From NCBI GenBank assembly GCA_934746015.1, contig CAKVEW010000036.1, forward strand, positions 1 through 32,125: DNA of 32,125 nt, given 5' to 3'. Source of the DNA: an uncultured Clostridium sp. (GTDB taxonomy: Bacteria; Bacillota; Clostridia; Clostridiales; Clostridiaceae). How positions within the stretch are numbered: the first letter of the stretch is position 1; each line of letters starts with the position of its first letter. Below, piece by piece: positions 1 to 11,006 of this stretch. A program made the position numbers and the translations under genes. The notes under the pieces are model-generated. The model had not been told where the DNA came from. It did no database searches and was given only the letters and a program-made list of their open reading frames with translations.

Positions 1-77
1 GCTGGCTTAAGGCACCGGTCTTGAAAACCGGCGTACCTTTACGGGTACCGTGGGTTCAAATCCCACTCTCTCCGCCA
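1..77 (+). tRNA. tRNA-Ser(UGA), 5' end cut by the window
   Basis: Long-variable-arm serine tRNA with a CT-TGA-AA anticodon loop (anticodon UGA, reads UCA/UCG), a T-arm with GGTTCAAATCC, and an encoded CCA end. All 77 visible bases are identical to the 3' part of the complete copy at 214-304, so only the first 14 bases are missing. It is followed by its own terminator, so it is a separate transcription unit from the next copy. Confidence 0.96.
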
Positions 78-80
78 AGT

Positions 81-108
81 AAAGCATCTAATTTTTTAGA
101 TGCTTTTT
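81..108 (+). terminator. Intrinsic terminator of first tRNA-Ser
   Basis: A 10-bp hairpin (AAAGCATCTA / TAGATGCTTT, loop ATTTTT) runs directly into a T-run three bases after the tRNA CCA end. Confidence 0.85.
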
Positions 109-159
109 AATTTAAATATTAATTTATCAAAAATATATTAAAAAAATTAAAAATAACAA

Positions 160-188
160 TTGACAATATATATAGTGGTTGCTATAAT
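160..188 (+). promoter_or_regulatory. Consensus sigma-A promoter of the tRNA-Ser pair
   Basis: A perfect -35 TTGACA (160-165) and perfect -10 TATAAT (183-188) are separated by 17 bp. The predicted start, near 195, is about 20 bases upstream of tRNA-Ser(UGA). A fully consensus promoter fits a stable-RNA gene. Confidence 0.9.
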
Positions 189-213
189 AATACTTGTCGC
201 AAGACGGAAATAT

Positions 214-304
214 GGAGAGATGGTCGAGCTGGCTTAAGGCACCGGTCTTGAAAACCGGCGTACCTTTACGGGTACCGTGGGTTCAAATCCCACTCTCTCC
301 GCCA
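214..304 (+). tRNA. tRNA-Ser(UGA), complete copy
   Basis: A 91-nt class II tRNA. The acceptor stem GGAGAGA pairs with TCTCTCC, the anticodon loop is CT-TGA-AA, the variable arm is long, and CCA is encoded. It starts 25 bp after the -10 box and lies 24 bp upstream of tRNA-Ser(GCU), so the two are presumably cotranscribed. It duplicates the partial gene at 1-77. Confidence 0.98.
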
Positions 305-328
305 TATAACCTTTATAAGAGGGCACAT

Positions 329-419
329 GGAGAAATACTCAAGTGGCTGAAGAGGCGCCCCTGCTAAGGGCGTAGGTCGGGCAACTGGCGCCCGGGTTCA
401 AATCCCGGTTTCTCCGCCA
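329..419 (+). tRNA. tRNA-Ser(GCU)
   Basis: A 91-nt class II tRNA. The acceptor GGAGAAA pairs with TTTCTCC, the anticodon loop is CT-GCT-AA (reads AGC/AGU), the variable arm is long, and CCA is encoded. It is the second gene of the tRNA-Ser transcription unit and is followed immediately by a terminator. Confidence 0.98.
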
Positions 420-422
420 AAA

Positions 423-452
423 ACATCTAATTGATATTAGGTGTTTTTTTTA
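423..452 (+). terminator. Intrinsic terminator of the tRNA-Ser operon
   Basis: An 8-bp stem ACATCTAA / TTAGGTGT (one G-U pair, loop TTGATA) is followed by a run of T residues, four bases after the tRNA. Confidence 0.8.
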
Positions 453-530
453 TTATCTAGAAATATATAAAAATATTAATCTTATTTTTATGCAAAAAAA
501 CAAAGTGATTTAAAGTAGGAACTAATCTTA

Positions 531-559
531 TTGTAAACAATTTCCGTAAATGATATACT
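531..559 (+). promoter_or_regulatory. Probable sigma-A promoter of the glucokinase gene
   Basis: A -35 TTGTAA (531-536), a 17-bp spacer and a -10 TATACT (554-559) preceded by TG-A, an extended -10. A transcription start near 566 makes an ATG at 572 an unlikely translation start and agrees with initiation at 611. Confidence 0.65.
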
Positions 560-610
560 ATTTTTATCTTAATGAAGAATGATAGAATATGTGTATTTGG
601 GAGGACGGAG

Positions 611-1555
611 ATGGGAAAAAAGTATGTAGTAGGTGTAGACTTAGGAGGAACTAAGATATATACTGCGTTAGTTGATTTAGATGGAAACATAGTTAAAGAA
701 GTTACAGTGAAAACTGAAGCTCAAAAGGGGGATGCTGTAGTTTTAGAAAAAATGCTAAATACTATAGACGATGTTTTAATAGGAACAGATATAAGTGAAG
801 TTAAAGCAATTGGAGTTGGCTCACCAGGACCTTTAGATGTAGAGAATGGATTAATAGTGTACACTCCAAATTTACCATTTAAGAATTTTAATATAGTAAA
901 ACCTATAAGAGATAAATATAATATTGATACTTATTTAGATAATGATGCTAACGTTGCTACTTTAAGTGAGTATATGTTTGGAGCAGGAAAAGGAAGTAAA
1001 AATATGGTCTATGTTACAGTAAGTACTGGAATAGGCGGGGGTGCAATTTTAAATGGAAGCTTATTTAGAGGAAGCACATCAAATGCTTTAGAAATAGGTC
1101 ATATGACAGTAATGAAGGGTGGTCCTAGATGTGGATGTGGTAATACTGGTTGTGCAGAAGCATTAGCATCAGGGACTGCAATTATGAAAAGAGCAAAGGA
1201 AGCTGTAGAAAGTAAAATAGACACTTCTTTAAAAGATTACGAAGAAGTAACTGCCAAGGAAGTATTCTTAGAAGCAGAAAAAGGAGACAAGGTTTCTAAA
1301 GATATATTAAATGATGCATTATCATATTTAGGAATAACTATTTCTAACATAGCTAATTCATTTGATCCAGATAAGATAATTATAGGCGGAGGAGTTAGTG
1401 AAGCAGGTAGAATAGTATTTGATAAAATAGATTTTGAAATGGAAAGAAGATGCTTGAAGACAATATATAATAACTGCAAGATAGAAAAAGCAGTATTAGG
1501 AAGTAAGGCAGGAGTATTAGGTGCTGCTGCGTTAGCAATTTTAGAAAGTAAATAG
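611..1555 (+). CDS. glk: ROK-family glucokinase
   Basis: Phosphorylates glucose (ATP:D-glucose 6-phosphotransferase) in the cytoplasm, feeding non-PTS glucose into glycolysis. The 314-residue protein opens with the ROK phosphate-binding motif VDLGGTK (residues 9-15). It has LDNDANVA with the catalytic Asp at 112, STGIGGG (138-144), EIGH (161-164) and the zinc-binding segment CGCGNTGC (Cys174, Cys176, Cys181), which marks the ROK family. I place the start at ATG 611 because GGGAGG (599-604) lies 6 bp upstream. An in-frame ATG at 572 has no ribosome binding site and is almost at the predicted transcription start. The gene is monocistronic, with its own promoter and terminator. Family assignment is firm. 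Glucose rather than another hexose as substrate is inferred from resemblance to Gram-positive GlcK proteins. Confidence 0.9.
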   Translation: MGKKYVVGVDLGGTKIYTALVDLDGNIVKEVTVKTEAQKGDAVVLEKMLNTIDDVLIGTDISEVKAIGVGSPGPLDVENGLIVYTPNLPFKNFNIVKPIRDKYNIDTYLDNDANVATLSEYMFGAGKGSKNMVYVTVSTGIGGGAILNGSLFRGSTSNALEIGHMTVMKGGPRCGCGNTGCAEALASGTAIMKRAKEAVESKIDTSLKDYEEVTAKEVFLEAEKGDKVSKDILNDALSYLGITISNIANSFDPDKIIIGGGVSEAGRIVFDKIDFEMERRCLKTIYNNCKIEKAVLGSKAGVLGAAALAILESK

Positions 1556-1565
1556 AATAAATAAA

Positions 1566-1607
1566 GCTGTATTACAATGAATGTAATTTGTTGGAATACA
1601 GTTTTTT
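1566..1607 (+). terminator. Intrinsic terminator after glucokinase
   Basis: The outer stem CTGTATT (1567-1573) pairs with AATACAG (1595-1601), an inner ACAA/TTGT can extend it, and a TTTTTT tract follows. Confidence 0.75.
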
Positions 1608-1720
1608 GTTATAAAAAAATATAAAATTATAAATAGAATATATAATAATGTAACTCTTTTTTTATTGAGTGGAAAAGCCTTATAATAAGATTATATGGTT
1701 AAAATAAAGGAGATGGTGAT

Positions 1721-2236
1721 TTGATATACGGAGAGAATATATATATGAGAGATGTGGTAAGAGAAGATATAGATATCTTATTTGATATATGTTCAGATAA
1801 AGATGTATTAAAATATAATGGACTAGCTAAGGGTGTTATGACTAAGGAATATATAAATAGTCAATTTCATCATCTTACTAAACCTAATAAAAAGGAGTTA
1901 GTAATAGTAAATAATTTTAGTGATGTAATTGGTTATATTTATTATAAAGAAAATAGCTATACTGTTGATGTTTATTCAATTGGTATAACTATAGGTAAGA
2001 AATATTGGCATAAAGGATATGGACAAGATTCAATAAAGACTTTATGTAAGTATCTTTTTAATAGTAAAGGAGCACATAAAATAGAGTTAGAAGTTGTAAG
2101 TGCAAATAAAAGTGCTATAAATTGCTATAAAAGGTGTGGTTTTAAAGAAGAAGGAATAAGAAGAAGTAAGTATTACTATTCGGGAAAATACTTAGATACT
2201 ATAATTATGGGATTACTAAAAAAAGAATTTATTTAA
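1721..2236 (+). CDS. GNAT N-acetyltransferase (RimJ/RimL-like)
   Basis: A predicted cytoplasmic acetyl-CoA-dependent N-acetyltransferase of 171 residues, the usual size for the RimJ/RimL/SpeG-like GNAT branch. The acetyl-CoA pyrophosphate loop is visible as KKYWHKGYGQDS (residues 93-104). It is followed by HKIELEVVSANKSAINCYKRCGF, typical of motif B, where a C-terminal Asn and Tyr contact the cofactor. The start is TTG at 1721, supported by AAAGGAGAT at 1706-1713 and by the N-terminal motif (ENIYMRDV) that aligns with the family's first strand; a later ATG would remove that strand. The substrate cannot be read from the sequence: a ribosomal protein N-terminus, a polyamine or an antibiotic are all possible. 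It is 44 bp upstream of addB with no clear terminator between, so some cotranscription is likely. Confidence 0.85.
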   Translation: MIYGENIYMRDVVREDIDILFDICSDKDVLKYNGLAKGVMTKEYINSQFHHLTKPNKKELVIVNNFSDVIGYIYYKENSYTVDVYSIGITIGKKYWHKGYGQDSIKTLCKYLFNSKGAHKIELEVVSANKSAINCYKRCGFKEEGIRRSKYYYSGKYLDTIIMGLLKKEFI

Positions 2237-2280
2237 ATACTTAGGGTATAATTAAGATATTAAATAATAGGAGTGTTTGT

Positions 2281-5200
2281 ATGGGAATTAGATTTATTTT
2301 CGGGAGGGCAGGTACCGGAAAAAGTAGATTTTGTCTGGAACAAATTAAAAAGAAAATTGAAAATAATACTGGGGACAATAAGCTTATCTTAATTGTTCCA
2401 GAGCAATATACATTTGATAGTGAAAAGAAGTTTTTGGATATAGTTACGGAAAAGGGTTTTTTAAGAGGAGAAGTATTAAGTTTTAAAAGAATGGCTCATA
2501 GAGTATTCGAAGAATGTGGTGGAAGAACAGATATAAAAATAAGTGATTCAGGAAGAAACATGCTTATATATAAGTTATTAAGAGAAAATGGAGATAATCT
2601 TCAATACTTTAACAGAATGAGTAAAGAGCAAGGCTTTTCATCAATAGTTTCAAAAGCTATAACTGAATTTAAGAAATATAATATTTCCTCGGAAATACTA
2701 GGAGTTAAAGAAGAGGAAATTCATGATGAAGAATTAAAAAAGAAAATGAATGATTTAAAAATAATTTATAGAGATTTTAATGAAGTACTTCATAAAAGAT
2801 TTATAGATTCAGATGATGAATTAACTTTATTATCTAAAAAGCTAAATGAATGTAATATATATGATGGAGCCGAAGTATGGATAGATGAATTCACTACCTT
2901 TACTCCCCAACAATTAGAAGTAATAAAAGTATTAGCTAAAAGAGCTAAAACAGTAAATATAACATTATGTAGTGATAGTTTAAGCGGCGGAAAAGAAGTA
3001 GATTATACAGATATATTTGATGCCATAAGGAATACTGAAAATTCTATATTAAATATGATGAAGGAAGGAAATATATCTTATTTAGAACCTATAGATTTAA
3101 ATAAGGGATATTCCTATAGATTTTTAGAAAGTGAGGATCTTCAACATTTAGAAAAGCACTTTTTTACTTATCCATTTAAGCCATATAAGGGAAAAGAGGA
3201 TAATGTAAGACTTTATAAGGCAAATAATAGTTATGAAGAAATTGATACAATAGCTAGAGATATTTTAGTAATGGTGAGGGATAAAGGATATAGATATAAG
3301 GATATAGCTGTTGTTTGTAGAAATATAGATGAATATGAAAAGATAGCTACAGTTATATTTAATGATTATAAAATCCCTTTCTTCTTAGATAAGAAAAGAC
3401 AAATATTAGATAATCCATTAGTAGTCTTAATAATTTCATCTTTAGAGATATTATCTAGCAATTGGTCTTATGAAAGTGTCTTTAAATACTTAAAAAGTGG
3501 ATTAATAAATATAGAAGAAAAATATATAGATATACTTGAAAATTATGTTTTAGCCAATGGAATAAAAGGATATAAGTGGACTAAGGATTTATATGATAAG
3601 GAAAATATATCTGAAGATGAAAATCTAGTTCTAGAAATTATGGAAGAAATAAGGTCTCCTTTAATTAAACTTCATAATAATATAAGGGGCAAAAAGACAG
3701 TAAGAGATATAGCCACAAAGTTATATGAGTTTTTAAATGAATTAGATGTATTTAAAACCTTGGAGAAATGGTTAGATGAATTTAATGAATTAGGACTTCA
3801 AGATAAAATAAAGGAATATATGCAAGTACCTGAAATGGTTATGGAGATATTAGATCAATTAGTTGAAGTTCTAGGTGATGAGGTTCTAGAAATAAAGGAA
3901 TTTACTAAAATTCTTATATCAGGATTTGAAGAAAAAGAAATAGGGGTAATTCCTATGGCTTTAGATCAAGTAAATATTGGAGATATATCTAGAGTTAAAG
4001 GAAGAGAAGTAAAAGCTCTGTACCTAATAGGAGTAAATGACGGAATATTACCATCAGTAAGTAAAGATGAAGGAATTATTAATGACAGAGAAAGAGATAT
4101 ATTAAGGAATATTGGAATAAGATTGGCTTCAGATACTAAGAGTAGAGCCTTTGAAGAACAATTTATTGTTTATACAGCATTAACAATAGCATCAGAATAC
4201 TTAATGATAACATTCCCTATGGCAGATTTTGAAGGAAAGTCATTAAGACCATCAATAATTATTCCAAGACTTAAAAAAATACTTCCTAATCTAATTGAAG
4301 AAAGTGAAATATATAATTTAAGAGATAGAAATGATAAGTTTAATAAGATTACAGCTCCAATTCCAACATTTAATGAATTAATTTCTGCTTTAAGAATGGA
4401 GTTTGAGAAGGAAGAAATAGATGAATATTGGGCAGAGGCCTTTAAGTGGTTTGAAAATGATGAATCATTTAGTAAAAAAGCAAATACTATGTTTAAGGGG
4501 CTTACTTATACTAATTTAGTAGAAAAGGTTCCTAGAGATAAAATAAGAAAGCTTTATCAATTAGAAAATAAAAAGTTAGTATTTAATATATCAAGAATAG
4601 AAAAATATGCTCAATGTCCATTTTCTTATTACGTTCAATATGGACTAAAGGCAAAGGATAGAAAAGTATATGAATTTTCAGCACCAGATTTAGGATCCTT
4701 TATGCATAACATATTAGATGATTTTACTAATACTATCAGAACTGAAAAAATAGCTTGGTCTGATTTAAATAAGGAAAAATGTAAAGCCATAGTTAATGAG
4801 TTAGTAGATAGAAAGCTTGAAGGTGACACTAATTCAATATTGAACAGTACAAAAAAATATAAGTATTTTGCAGATAGATTTAAAAGGACTATAACTAAAT
4901 CTGTTATGGTTATTTCAGAGCAGATGAGAAAAGGAAAGTTTGAAGTATTTAGAAATGAATTTGAATTTGGAGGATTTAAAGATGGTGAGCCTATAAAGAT
5001 AGATTTACCATCTAATGAAACAGTATATTTAGTAGGTAGAGTAGATAGAATAGATACCTTAGATTTGGGTGGAAATACTTATATTAAGGTAGTTGATTAC
5101 AAGTCAGGAAATAAGAAGTTTAATTTAACAGAAGTTTACCATGGTCTACAAATACAATTATTAGTTTATTTAGATGCTTTAATTAAAAATTCAAAATATA

Positions 5201-5715
5201 TTTTAGAAAAACAGGCAATGCCAGGAGCAATATTATATTTTAAAATAGATGATCCAATAATTAAATCTAAAAAGCAACTTACAGAAGAGGAAATAAAAAA
5301 TAATATATTAAAAGAATTAAAGATGAGCGGATTATTACTTAAAGATATAAGTGTTGTAAAGGCTATGGATAGTGATATAGAGTCAGCATATTCATTAATT
5401 ATTCCAGCAGCAATAAAGAAGGATGGAAACTTTACAGCTACAAGTTCAGTAGTTACAGAAGAGCAATTTGATATATTAAGAAAGTATGTTAATGATAAAA
5501 TGGCAGAGCTTTGTGAAGAGATGTTAAGTGGAGATATAAAAATAGTTCCATGTAAAAATAATAACACTCCATATTGTGATTATTGTGATTATTCATCAGT
5601 ATGCCAATTTGATACTTCTATAGAAAATAATAAGTATAAAGTTATCTTAAAGAAGAGTAATGAAGAAGCATGGAAGTTAATAAAGGATGAAGTAGAGAAG
5701 GGAGGAGAAGAATAA
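2281..5715 (+). CDS. addB: ATP-dependent helicase/nuclease subunit AddB
   Basis: The B subunit of the AddAB helicase-nuclease, which resects double-strand DNA ends up to a Chi-type site and prepares 3' tails for RecA. It has 1144 residues, close to B. subtilis AddB (1166). A Walker A-like GRAGTGKS is at residues 8-15. The C-terminal RecB-type nuclease domain carries VVDYKSG (Asp939, Lys941). The four iron-sulfur cysteines are present as Cys779 plus Cys1099-x2-Cys1102-x5-Cys1108, the same spacing as in B. subtilis, where the cluster pins the nuclease domain and is needed for binding DNA ends. An extra Cys1091 lies nearby. The start has a GGAG 8 bp upstream. Only 3 bp separate its stop codon from the addA start, so the two subunits are surely made together. 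Confidence 0.97.
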   Translation: MGIRFIFGRAGTGKSRFCLEQIKKKIENNTGDNKLILIVPEQYTFDSEKKFLDIVTEKGFLRGEVLSFKRMAHRVFEECGGRTDIKISDSGRNMLIYKLLRENGDNLQYFNRMSKEQGFSSIVSKAITEFKKYNISSEILGVKEEEIHDEELKKKMNDLKIIYRDFNEVLHKRFIDSDDELTLLSKKLNECNIYDGAEVWIDEFTTFTPQQLEVIKVLAKRAKTVNITLCSDSLSGGKEVDYTDIFDAIRNTENSILNMMKEGNISYLEPIDLNKGYSYRFLESEDLQHLEKHFFTYPFKPYKGKEDNVRLYKANNSYEEIDTIARDILVMVRDKGYRYKDIAVVCRNIDEYEKIATVIFNDYKIPFFLDKKRQILDNPLVVLIISSLEILSSNWSYESVFKYLKSGLINIEEKYIDILENYVLANGIKGYKWTKDLYDKENISEDENLVLEIMEEIRSPLIKLHNNIRGKKTVRDIATKLYEFLNELDVFKTLEKWLDEFNELGLQDKIKEYMQVPEMVMEILDQLVEVLGDEVLEIKEFTKILISGFEEKEIGVIPMALDQVNIGDISRVKGREVKALYLIGVNDGILPSVSKDEGIINDRERDILRNIGIRLASDTKSRAFEEQFIVYTALTIASEYLMITFPMADFEGKSLRPSIIIPRLKKILPNLIEESEIYNLRDRNDKFNKITAPIPTFNELISALRMEFEKEEIDEYWAEAFKWFENDESFSKKANTMFKGLTYTNLVEKVPRDKIRKLYQLENKKLVFNISRIEKYAQCPFSYYVQYGLKAKDRKVYEFSAPDLGSFMHNILDDFTNTIRTEKIAWSDLNKEKCKAIVNELVDRKLEGDTNSILNSTKKYKYFADRFKRTITKSVMVISEQMRKGKFEVFRNEFEFGGFKDGEPIKIDLPSNETVYLVGRVDRIDTLDLGGNTYIKVVDYKSGNKKFNLTEVYHGLQIQLLVYLDALIKNSKYILEKQAMPGAILYFKIDDPIIKSKKQLTEEEIKNNILKELKMSGLLLKDISVVKAMDSDIESAYSLIIPAAIKKDGNFTATSSVVTEEQFDILRKYVNDKMAELCEEMLSGDIKIVPCKNNNTPYCDYCDYSSVCQFDTSIENNKYKVILKKSNEEAWKLIKDEVEKGGEE

Positions 5716-5718
5716 TAT

Positions 5719-8700
5719 ATGGGAAGTACTAAATGGACTGAAGATCAGTTAAAAGCAATTACAACTAGAGAATGCAATCTTTTAGTTGCAGCAGCAGCAG
5801 GATCAGGAAAAACGGCAGTTTTAGTTGAAAGAATTATTAGAATAATAACCAATGAAAATAATCCAATAGATATAGATAGATTATTAGTAGTTACATTTAC
5901 ATCAGCAGCAGCGGCAGAAATGAGAGAGAGAATAGCAGATGCAATATCAAAGGCATTAGAAGTTAATCCAAATTCAAAGGTATTACAAAGACAATTAACC
6001 CTTTTAAGTAGAGCTAATATAACTACTATGCATTCCTTCTGTCTAGATGTTATTAAAAATTACTATCATATTATTGATCTTGACCCGACTTTTAGAATAG
6101 CTGATGAAACAGAAAATACATTATTAAAATTAGAAGTAATTAATGATATGTTTGAAGATTACTATGAAAATGAAGATGAAGAGTTTAAGAATCTTATTGA
6201 AGCATATAGTACAGCTAAAGATGATGAAAAATTAAAAAATATAGTACTAGATTTATATAGATTTTCCATGAGTGGACCTTGGCCAGAAAATTGGCTAAAG
6301 AATAGTGCAGAAAGCTTTAATATAGAGACTATTGAAGACTTAGATAAAACAGCATGGATACAGGTATTAAAAGAAAATATATATATTGAGGTATCTGGTT
6401 ATATAAAGACATTAGAGAAAGCTATTGAATTAATCAATAGTACAGAAGGTTTAGAACCTTATTTACAAACCTTTAATGATGAACTAAATATGTTTAATTC
6501 AATTATAGAATCACTAAATTATGGAGTAGAAGAACTTTATAATGAAATAAATAAGGTTAGCTTTGGAAGATTGAAATCAGTTAAGAAAGATAAGGTTTCA
6601 GATCCAGATGCTTTAGAGATAGTAAAGGCTATAAGAGATAGTATTAAGAAGAAGTCAATAAAGTTAATTGAAGATAGTTTTTCTATTTCTATAGAAGAGG
6701 CTTTAGAAGGAATAAAAAAATCTTATCCATATATGAAAATGATAAGTAAGTTGACATTAGATTTTATAGATAGATTTAAAATAAAAAAGAGGGAAAGGAA
6801 TCTATTAGATTTTAATGACTTAGAACATTTATGCTTAAAAATACTTATTAATTATGATGATGAAGGAAATATAATTCCATCAAGTGTATCTGAAGGATTT
6901 AGAGAATACTTTGATGAAGTTCTTGTAGATGAATATCAAGATTCTAATAATGTTCAAGAAGCAATTATAGATTTAGTATCAAGAAAGAGCTTAGAAAATC
7001 CAAATGTATTTATGGTTGGTGATGTTAAGCAAAGTATATATAGATTTAGACAAGCAAAACCAGAATTATTCTTAGATAAATATAATAAATATTCATTAGA
7101 AGAGGGAAATTTAAATAGAAAGATTCAGCTTTATAAGAATTTCAGGAGTAGAGAAGAAGTTATAAGTGGAGTTAATTATATATTTAAAGAGGTTATGTCT
7201 CACAATGTTGGGGAGTTAGAATATACAGATGAGGAAGCTCTAAATCTAGGCGCAAGCTATAAAGATAATGAAGACGAAAATGTAATTGTAGCAGGACCTA
7301 TAGAACTTCATATTTTAGATAAGTCAGGAAATAAAGATAATTTAGAAGAAGATAAAATAGAAGAAATAAATTTAGGGGACGAAGAGAAAGAAGAAGAGGA
7401 AGATGTTGATGCAATAACTCTAGAAGCTAGAATAGTTGCAAGAAGAATAAAAGAATTGATGAATCCAGATTTAAAGACAGGAAAGATATTTAAGGTCTTA
7501 GATAAGGAAACTGGAGAATACAGACCATTAAAGTATAAGGATATAGTTATATTACTAAGAGCAACTAAAAATTGGTCAGAATTATTTTTAGAGGAACTTG
7601 GATCAGAAGGAATTCCTATTTATGCTGATACAGGAACAGGATATTTTGAAACTATAGAAATAAGAACAATTATGTCATTACTAAAAATAATAGATAATCC
7701 AATGCAAGATGTTCCTATGATTTCTGTTTTAAGATCTCCATTAGTTAGCTTTACTGCAGAAGAACTAGGGGATATTAGACTTTTAAATAAAGAGAAATAC
7801 TTTTATGAAATTATAAATGAAGTATCAGAAGATCAGTACGAAGTTAATGAAGAGCTTAAAGAGAAATGCAAGGTATTTATTAATAATTTAGAAAAGTGGA
7901 GAAGGAAAGCTATATACACACCTATAGATGAATTTATATGGTATTTGTATATGGATACAGCATATTATGGATATGTAGGGGCAATGCCAAATGGAAAGCT
8001 AAGACAAGCAAATTTAAAAATATTGTTCCAAAGAGCAAAACAATTTGAACAAACTAGCTTTAAAGGACTATTTAACTTTATTAATTTTATTAATAAGCTT
8101 AGAAATTCTTCAGGAGATATGGGAAGTGCAAAGGTCCTTGGTGAAAATGAAGATGTTGTTAGAATTATGAGTATTCATAAAAGTAAAGGCCTTGAATTTC
8201 CAGTAGTATTTACTTCTGGTTTTGGTAAGCAATTTAACTTAATGGATTTAAATAAATCAATTCTATACCATGATGATTTAGGCTTTGGTCCGGATTATGT
8301 AGATTTAGAAAAAAGAATATCATATAGCACATTAGCAAAAGAAGCTATAAAAAAGAAAATATTATTTGAAACTCTTTCAGAAGAAATGAGAATTCTTTAT
8401 GTTGCATTTACAAGAGCTAAAGAAAAGTTGATTATAACTGGAGCAACAAGGGATTTAGAAAAATCAATATCAAAGTGGACATCAGCAGCTGCATTAGATG
8501 AGGAAATAGTTCCAGCATCAGAAGTGTTAAAGGGGAAGAGTTATTTAGATTGGATTGGGATGGCGCTATGTAAGCACAGAGATGGTGAAGAACTTAGAAA
8601 TTACATAGGAGTAAATAATGGACTACTTGTTAATGATTTTTCCACATGGAAGGTTAAAATGTGGAGGAAAAATGATTTGATTGTGGAAAAAGATGAAGTG

Positions 8701-9489
8701 GCTGTGGATGAATTTAATGAAGATGATTTATTTATAAATAAAGAGGTAAATAGTATTGATAAAGAAATAAGTAGAAGATTAGGATATAAATATAAGTATA
8801 GCTTAGCAGAAGCACTACCAAGCAATGTATCTGTATCTGACTTAAAGAGATCTCTTTATGAACATGAAGATGATGATGTATTAACTGTTAATATATTTAG
8901 AGATAGAGAAGTCCTAAAGCCTAAGTTCCTTCAAGAAAAGAAAGGGTTATCAGCATCTGAAAGAGGAACAGCTGTCCACTTTATAATGCAAAAATTAAAC
9001 TTAGATAAAGTATCCACAAGAGAAGAAATAAGGAATCAAATTGAAGATATGAAAAATAATAATTTACTTTCTGAGGAAGAGGTAAAAGCAGTTGAAAAAA
9101 CTAACTTTTTAGCTTTCTTTAGAAGTGAATTAGGGAAAAGAATGATGACTGCATATACTGAGGGTAAGTTATTAAAGAGGGAACTTCCTTTTTATACAGA
9201 AATAAGTAGTTTGGAAGTAGATAATAGCTTACCAGAAGAAGGGTATAAAGATGAGAAGGTTAGACTTCAAGGTATCATAGACTGCATTTTTGAGGAAGAT
9301 AATGAAATAGTTCTTTTAGATTACAAAACAGATTATGCAGTAGAAGGAATGGAAGAAGAGATTATAGATAAATATAGAGTCCAGTTAAGATATTACAAAG
9401 AGGCTGTTGAAAAGATAACTAGTAAAAGAGTTAAAGAAAGCTATTTATACTTATTTGGATTAAGTAAAGAAGTTATAGTAGATAAATAA
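5719..9489 (+). CDS. addA: ATP-dependent helicase/nuclease subunit AddA
   Basis: The motor and second nuclease subunit of AddAB, a UvrD-like superfamily 1A 3'-5' helicase fused to a RecB-type nuclease; 1256 residues is normal. Motifs in order are Walker A AAAGSGKT (residues 25-32), motif [10 protein letters not shown], motif [23 protein letters not shown], motif [16 protein letters not shown] and motif [19 protein letters not shown]. The nuclease core follows, with GIIDCIF and LLDYKTDYA (Asp1201, Lys1203). Both subunits keep their DYK nuclease motif, so each strand can be cut. The acidic run around residues 545-560 is a linker-like insert. The ribosome binding site GGAGG (5701-5705) is inside the end of addB, implying translational coupling. 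A shared terminator follows, facing the CCA-adding enzyme gene. Confidence 0.97.
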   Translation: MGSTKWTEDQLKAITTRECNLLVAAAAGSGKTAVLVERIIRIITNENNPIDIDRLLVVTFTSAAAAEMRERIADAISKALEVNPNSKVLQRQLTLLSRANITTMHSFCLDVIKNYYHIIDLDPTFRIADETENTLLKLEVINDMFEDYYENEDEEFKNLIEAYSTAKDDEKLKNIVLDLYRFSMSGPWPENWLKNSAESFNIETIEDLDKTAWIQVLKENIYIEVSGYIKTLEKAIELINSTEGLEPYLQTFNDELNMFNSIIESLNYGVEELYNEINKVSFGRLKSVKKDKVSDPDALEIVKAIRDSIKKKSIKLIEDSFSISIEEALEGIKKSYPYMKMISKLTLDFIDRFKIKKRERNLLDFNDLEHLCLKILINYDDEGNIIPSSVSEGFREYFDEVLVDEYQDSNNVQEAIIDLVSRKSLENPNVFMVGDVKQSIYRFRQAKPELFLDKYNKYSLEEGNLNRKIQLYKNFRSREEVISGVNYIFKEVMSHNVGELEYTDEEALNLGASYKDNEDENVIVAGPIELHILDKSGNKDNLEEDKIEEINLGDEEKEEEEDVDAITLEARIVARRIKELMNPDLKTGKIFKVLDKETGEYRPLKYKDIVILLRATKNWSELFLEELGSEGIPIYADTGTGYFETIEIRTIMSLLKIIDNPMQDVPMISVLRSPLVSFTAEELGDIRLLNKEKYFYEIINEVSEDQYEVNEELKEKCKVFINNLEKWRRKAIYTPIDEFIWYLYMDTAYYGYVGAMPNGKLRQANLKILFQRAKQFEQTSFKGLFNFINFINKLRNSSGDMGSAKVLGENEDVVRIMSIHKSKGLEFPVVFTSGFGKQFNLMDLNKSILYHDDLGFGPDYVDLEKRISYSTLAKEAIKKKILFETLSEEMRILYVAFTRAKEKLIITGATRDLEKSISKWTSAAALDEEIVPASEVLKGKSYLDWIGMALCKHRDGEELRNYIGVNNGLLVNDFSTWKVKMWRKNDLIVEKDEVAVDEFNEDDLFINKEVNSIDKEISRRLGYKYKYSLAEALPSNVSVSDLKRSLYEHEDDDVLTVNIFRDREVLKPKFLQEKKGLSASERGTAVHFIMQKLNLDKVSTREEIRNQIEDMKNNNLLSEEEVKAVEKTNFLAFFRSELGKRMMTAYTEGKLLKRELPFYTEISSLEVDNSLPEEGYKDEKVRLQGIIDCIFEEDNEIVLLDYKTDYAVEGMEEEIIDKYRVQLRYYKEAVEKITSKRVKESYLYLFGLSKEVIVDK

Positions 9490-9505
9490 ATGTATTTAAA
9501 GTAAA

Positions 9506-9538
9506 AAAGAAGTGCAGAGCTTTGCTGCACTTCTTTAA
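9506..9538. terminator. Bidirectional terminator between addA and cca
   Basis: A perfect 12-bp hairpin AAAGAAGTGCAG / CTGCACTTCTTT (9506-9517, 9525-9536) has A-runs on the left and T-runs on the right, so it can stop transcription in both directions. Its right arm overlaps the cca stop codon. Confidence 0.9.
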
Positions 9539-10884
9539 TTATTATCTATAAAGTCCTTCCCTAAATTCAACAGTACTTCTTCTGAATTTAAAGTTGGGTC
9601 TTCTAAAACTTTCTCTAGTAAATGATTTAGAACTTCTCCAATTAACTTTCCAGGGGGTACTTTTAGAGTAGTTATTAGATCTTCTCCTGTTATATCTAAA
9701 TCTTTAATTACAAGTGGTTCATTATTTTTTATAATTCTATTAACTAAATCTTCAGTATAACTTACCTTTTTTAGAAAGGGCTCAGGATTATTTAGAGAAT
9801 TAATATCTGCTCTTTGAAGCTCAAATAATAAATGCATATTATCTTTACCAACAGAATTTAGTAGTTTTTTAACTTCATATTTTGTAGGCATAGTATTAAC
9901 ATTTAATACTAAATGATGTTCAATTAATTTACATACAATTTTTATTGTATTATTATCAAATCTTAGATTAGATAATATTTTCTTAGTCATTATTGAGCCC
10001 TCAATGCAATGTCCTGGAAATCCATAAAAGCTTCCATTATTAAAATGGGTAAGTGTATTTATTTTACCAACATCATGGAATAATGCTGATAATCTTAATA
10101 TTAAATTATTTTCAGTATTATCAATAACCTTTAAGGTATGTAAAAAGACATTCCTATTATGATTAGTGCACTTAGGTGAAAAGTTAACTAATGCATTTAT
10201 ATCTGGCAAAATTATTTCTAGTAACTTAGTTTCTTTTAATAATTCAATACCTTTAGAAGGATTAGTAGAAATTAATATTTTACAAAGTTCATCTCTAATT
10301 CTTTCATTACTAATATTAGAAATAAGTAGGTAATTTCTTTTGATTGCATTTAAAGTATTTATTTCTATATCAAAGGATAATTGGCAACTAAATCTAATAG
10401 CACGAAGCATTCTTAAAGCATCTTCTTTAAATCGCTTGTCAGGGTCACCAACACATCTAATTATCTTATTCTCTATATCATTAACTCCATTAAAATAATC
10501 AATTAATCCAGTGACTTCATTATATGCTAGAGCATTTATAGTAAAATCCCTTCTTGATAAATCATCTTTTATATCTGTAACAAAATTAACAGATGAAGGA
10601 CGTCTATTATCTAAATAAGTTCCATCTGTTCTAAAGGTGGTAACCTCATAAGGATTATTATTTATTAAAACAGTGACAGTTCCATGCTTTAAGCCTGTAG
10701 GTATGGTCTTATTAAAAAGCGAAATAGTATTATTTGGTTTAGAAGAAGTAGTTATATCATAATCTTTAGGCTCATTACCTAAGATACTGTCTCTAACACA
10801 CCCACCTACCATGTATGCTTCATAGTTATTTTTATAAAATGTATTAATAATAAAATTAACTTCTTTTGGAATAAATATCTTCAT
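9535..10884 (-). CDS. cca: CCA-adding tRNA nucleotidyltransferase with HD domain
   Basis: A class II CCA-adding enzyme that builds or repairs the 3' CCA of tRNAs from CTP and ATP without a template; 449 residues. The nucleotidyltransferase head carries GGCVRDSILG (27-36) and the metal-binding DYD (Asp41, Asp43), then RRDFTINALA (111-120) and EDALRMLRAIRF (154-165), the motif that selects CTP and ATP by base pairing with amino acids. A C-terminal HD domain follows, with His249 and His270-Asp271 in LSALFHDVGK, suggesting an added phosphohydrolase activity of the kind seen in some bacterial enzymes. The four tRNAs in this window already encode CCA, so repair is likely the main job here. The ATG is preceded by AGGTAGGA on the minus strand. 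A pure poly(A) polymerase is unlikely in this lineage. Confidence 0.93.
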   Translation of the reverse strand: MKIFIPKEVNFIINTFYKNNYEAYMVGGCVRDSILGNEPKDYDITTSSKPNNTISLFNKTIPTGLKHGTVTVLINNNPYEVTTFRTDGTYLDNRRPSSVNFVTDIKDDLSRRDFTINALAYNEVTGLIDYFNGVNDIENKIIRCVGDPDKRFKEDALRMLRAIRFSCQLSFDIEINTLNAIKRNYLLISNISNERIRDELCKILISTNPSKGIELLKETKLLEIILPDINALVNFSPKCTNHNRNVFLHTLKVIDNTENNLILRLSALFHDVGKINTLTHFNNGSFYGFPGHCIEGSIMTKKILSNLRFDNNTIKIVCKLIEHHLVLNVNTMPTKYEVKKLLNSVGKDNMHLLFELQRADINSLNNPEPFLKKVSYTEDLVNRIIKNNEPLVIKDLDITGEDLITTLKVPPGKLIGEVLNHLLEKVLEDPTLNSEEVLLNLGKDFIDNN

Positions 10885-10964
10885 CTTTATCCTACCTTTT
10901 AATCATTATAAATAAATAATACCATAAAATGAAATAATTAATTAATTTATAGAAAGATTTTATG

Positions 10965-10973
10965 TGGTATACT
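10965..10973 (+). promoter_or_regulatory. Extended -10 promoter of the first L,D-transpeptidase
   Basis: TG-G-TATACT is an extended -10 box. The -35 region is poor. It lies 33 bp before the chosen ATG and over an upstream in-frame ATG (10962), which argues that the upstream ATG is not used. Confidence 0.5.
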
Positions 10974-11006
10974 TTCCATAAGAATTTATATATAGAGGAG
11001 GTAGTT

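Noticed and set aside
457..690. Minus-strand open frame over the glucokinase promoter and start
   Set aside because: No ribosome binding site, low-complexity composition, and it overlaps the promoter and start of the glk gene.
2247..2252. Separate promoter for addB at TATAAT 2247-2252
   Set aside because: The -10 is good but no -35 is recognisable, so I do not call it; addB may be read from the acetyltransferase transcript.
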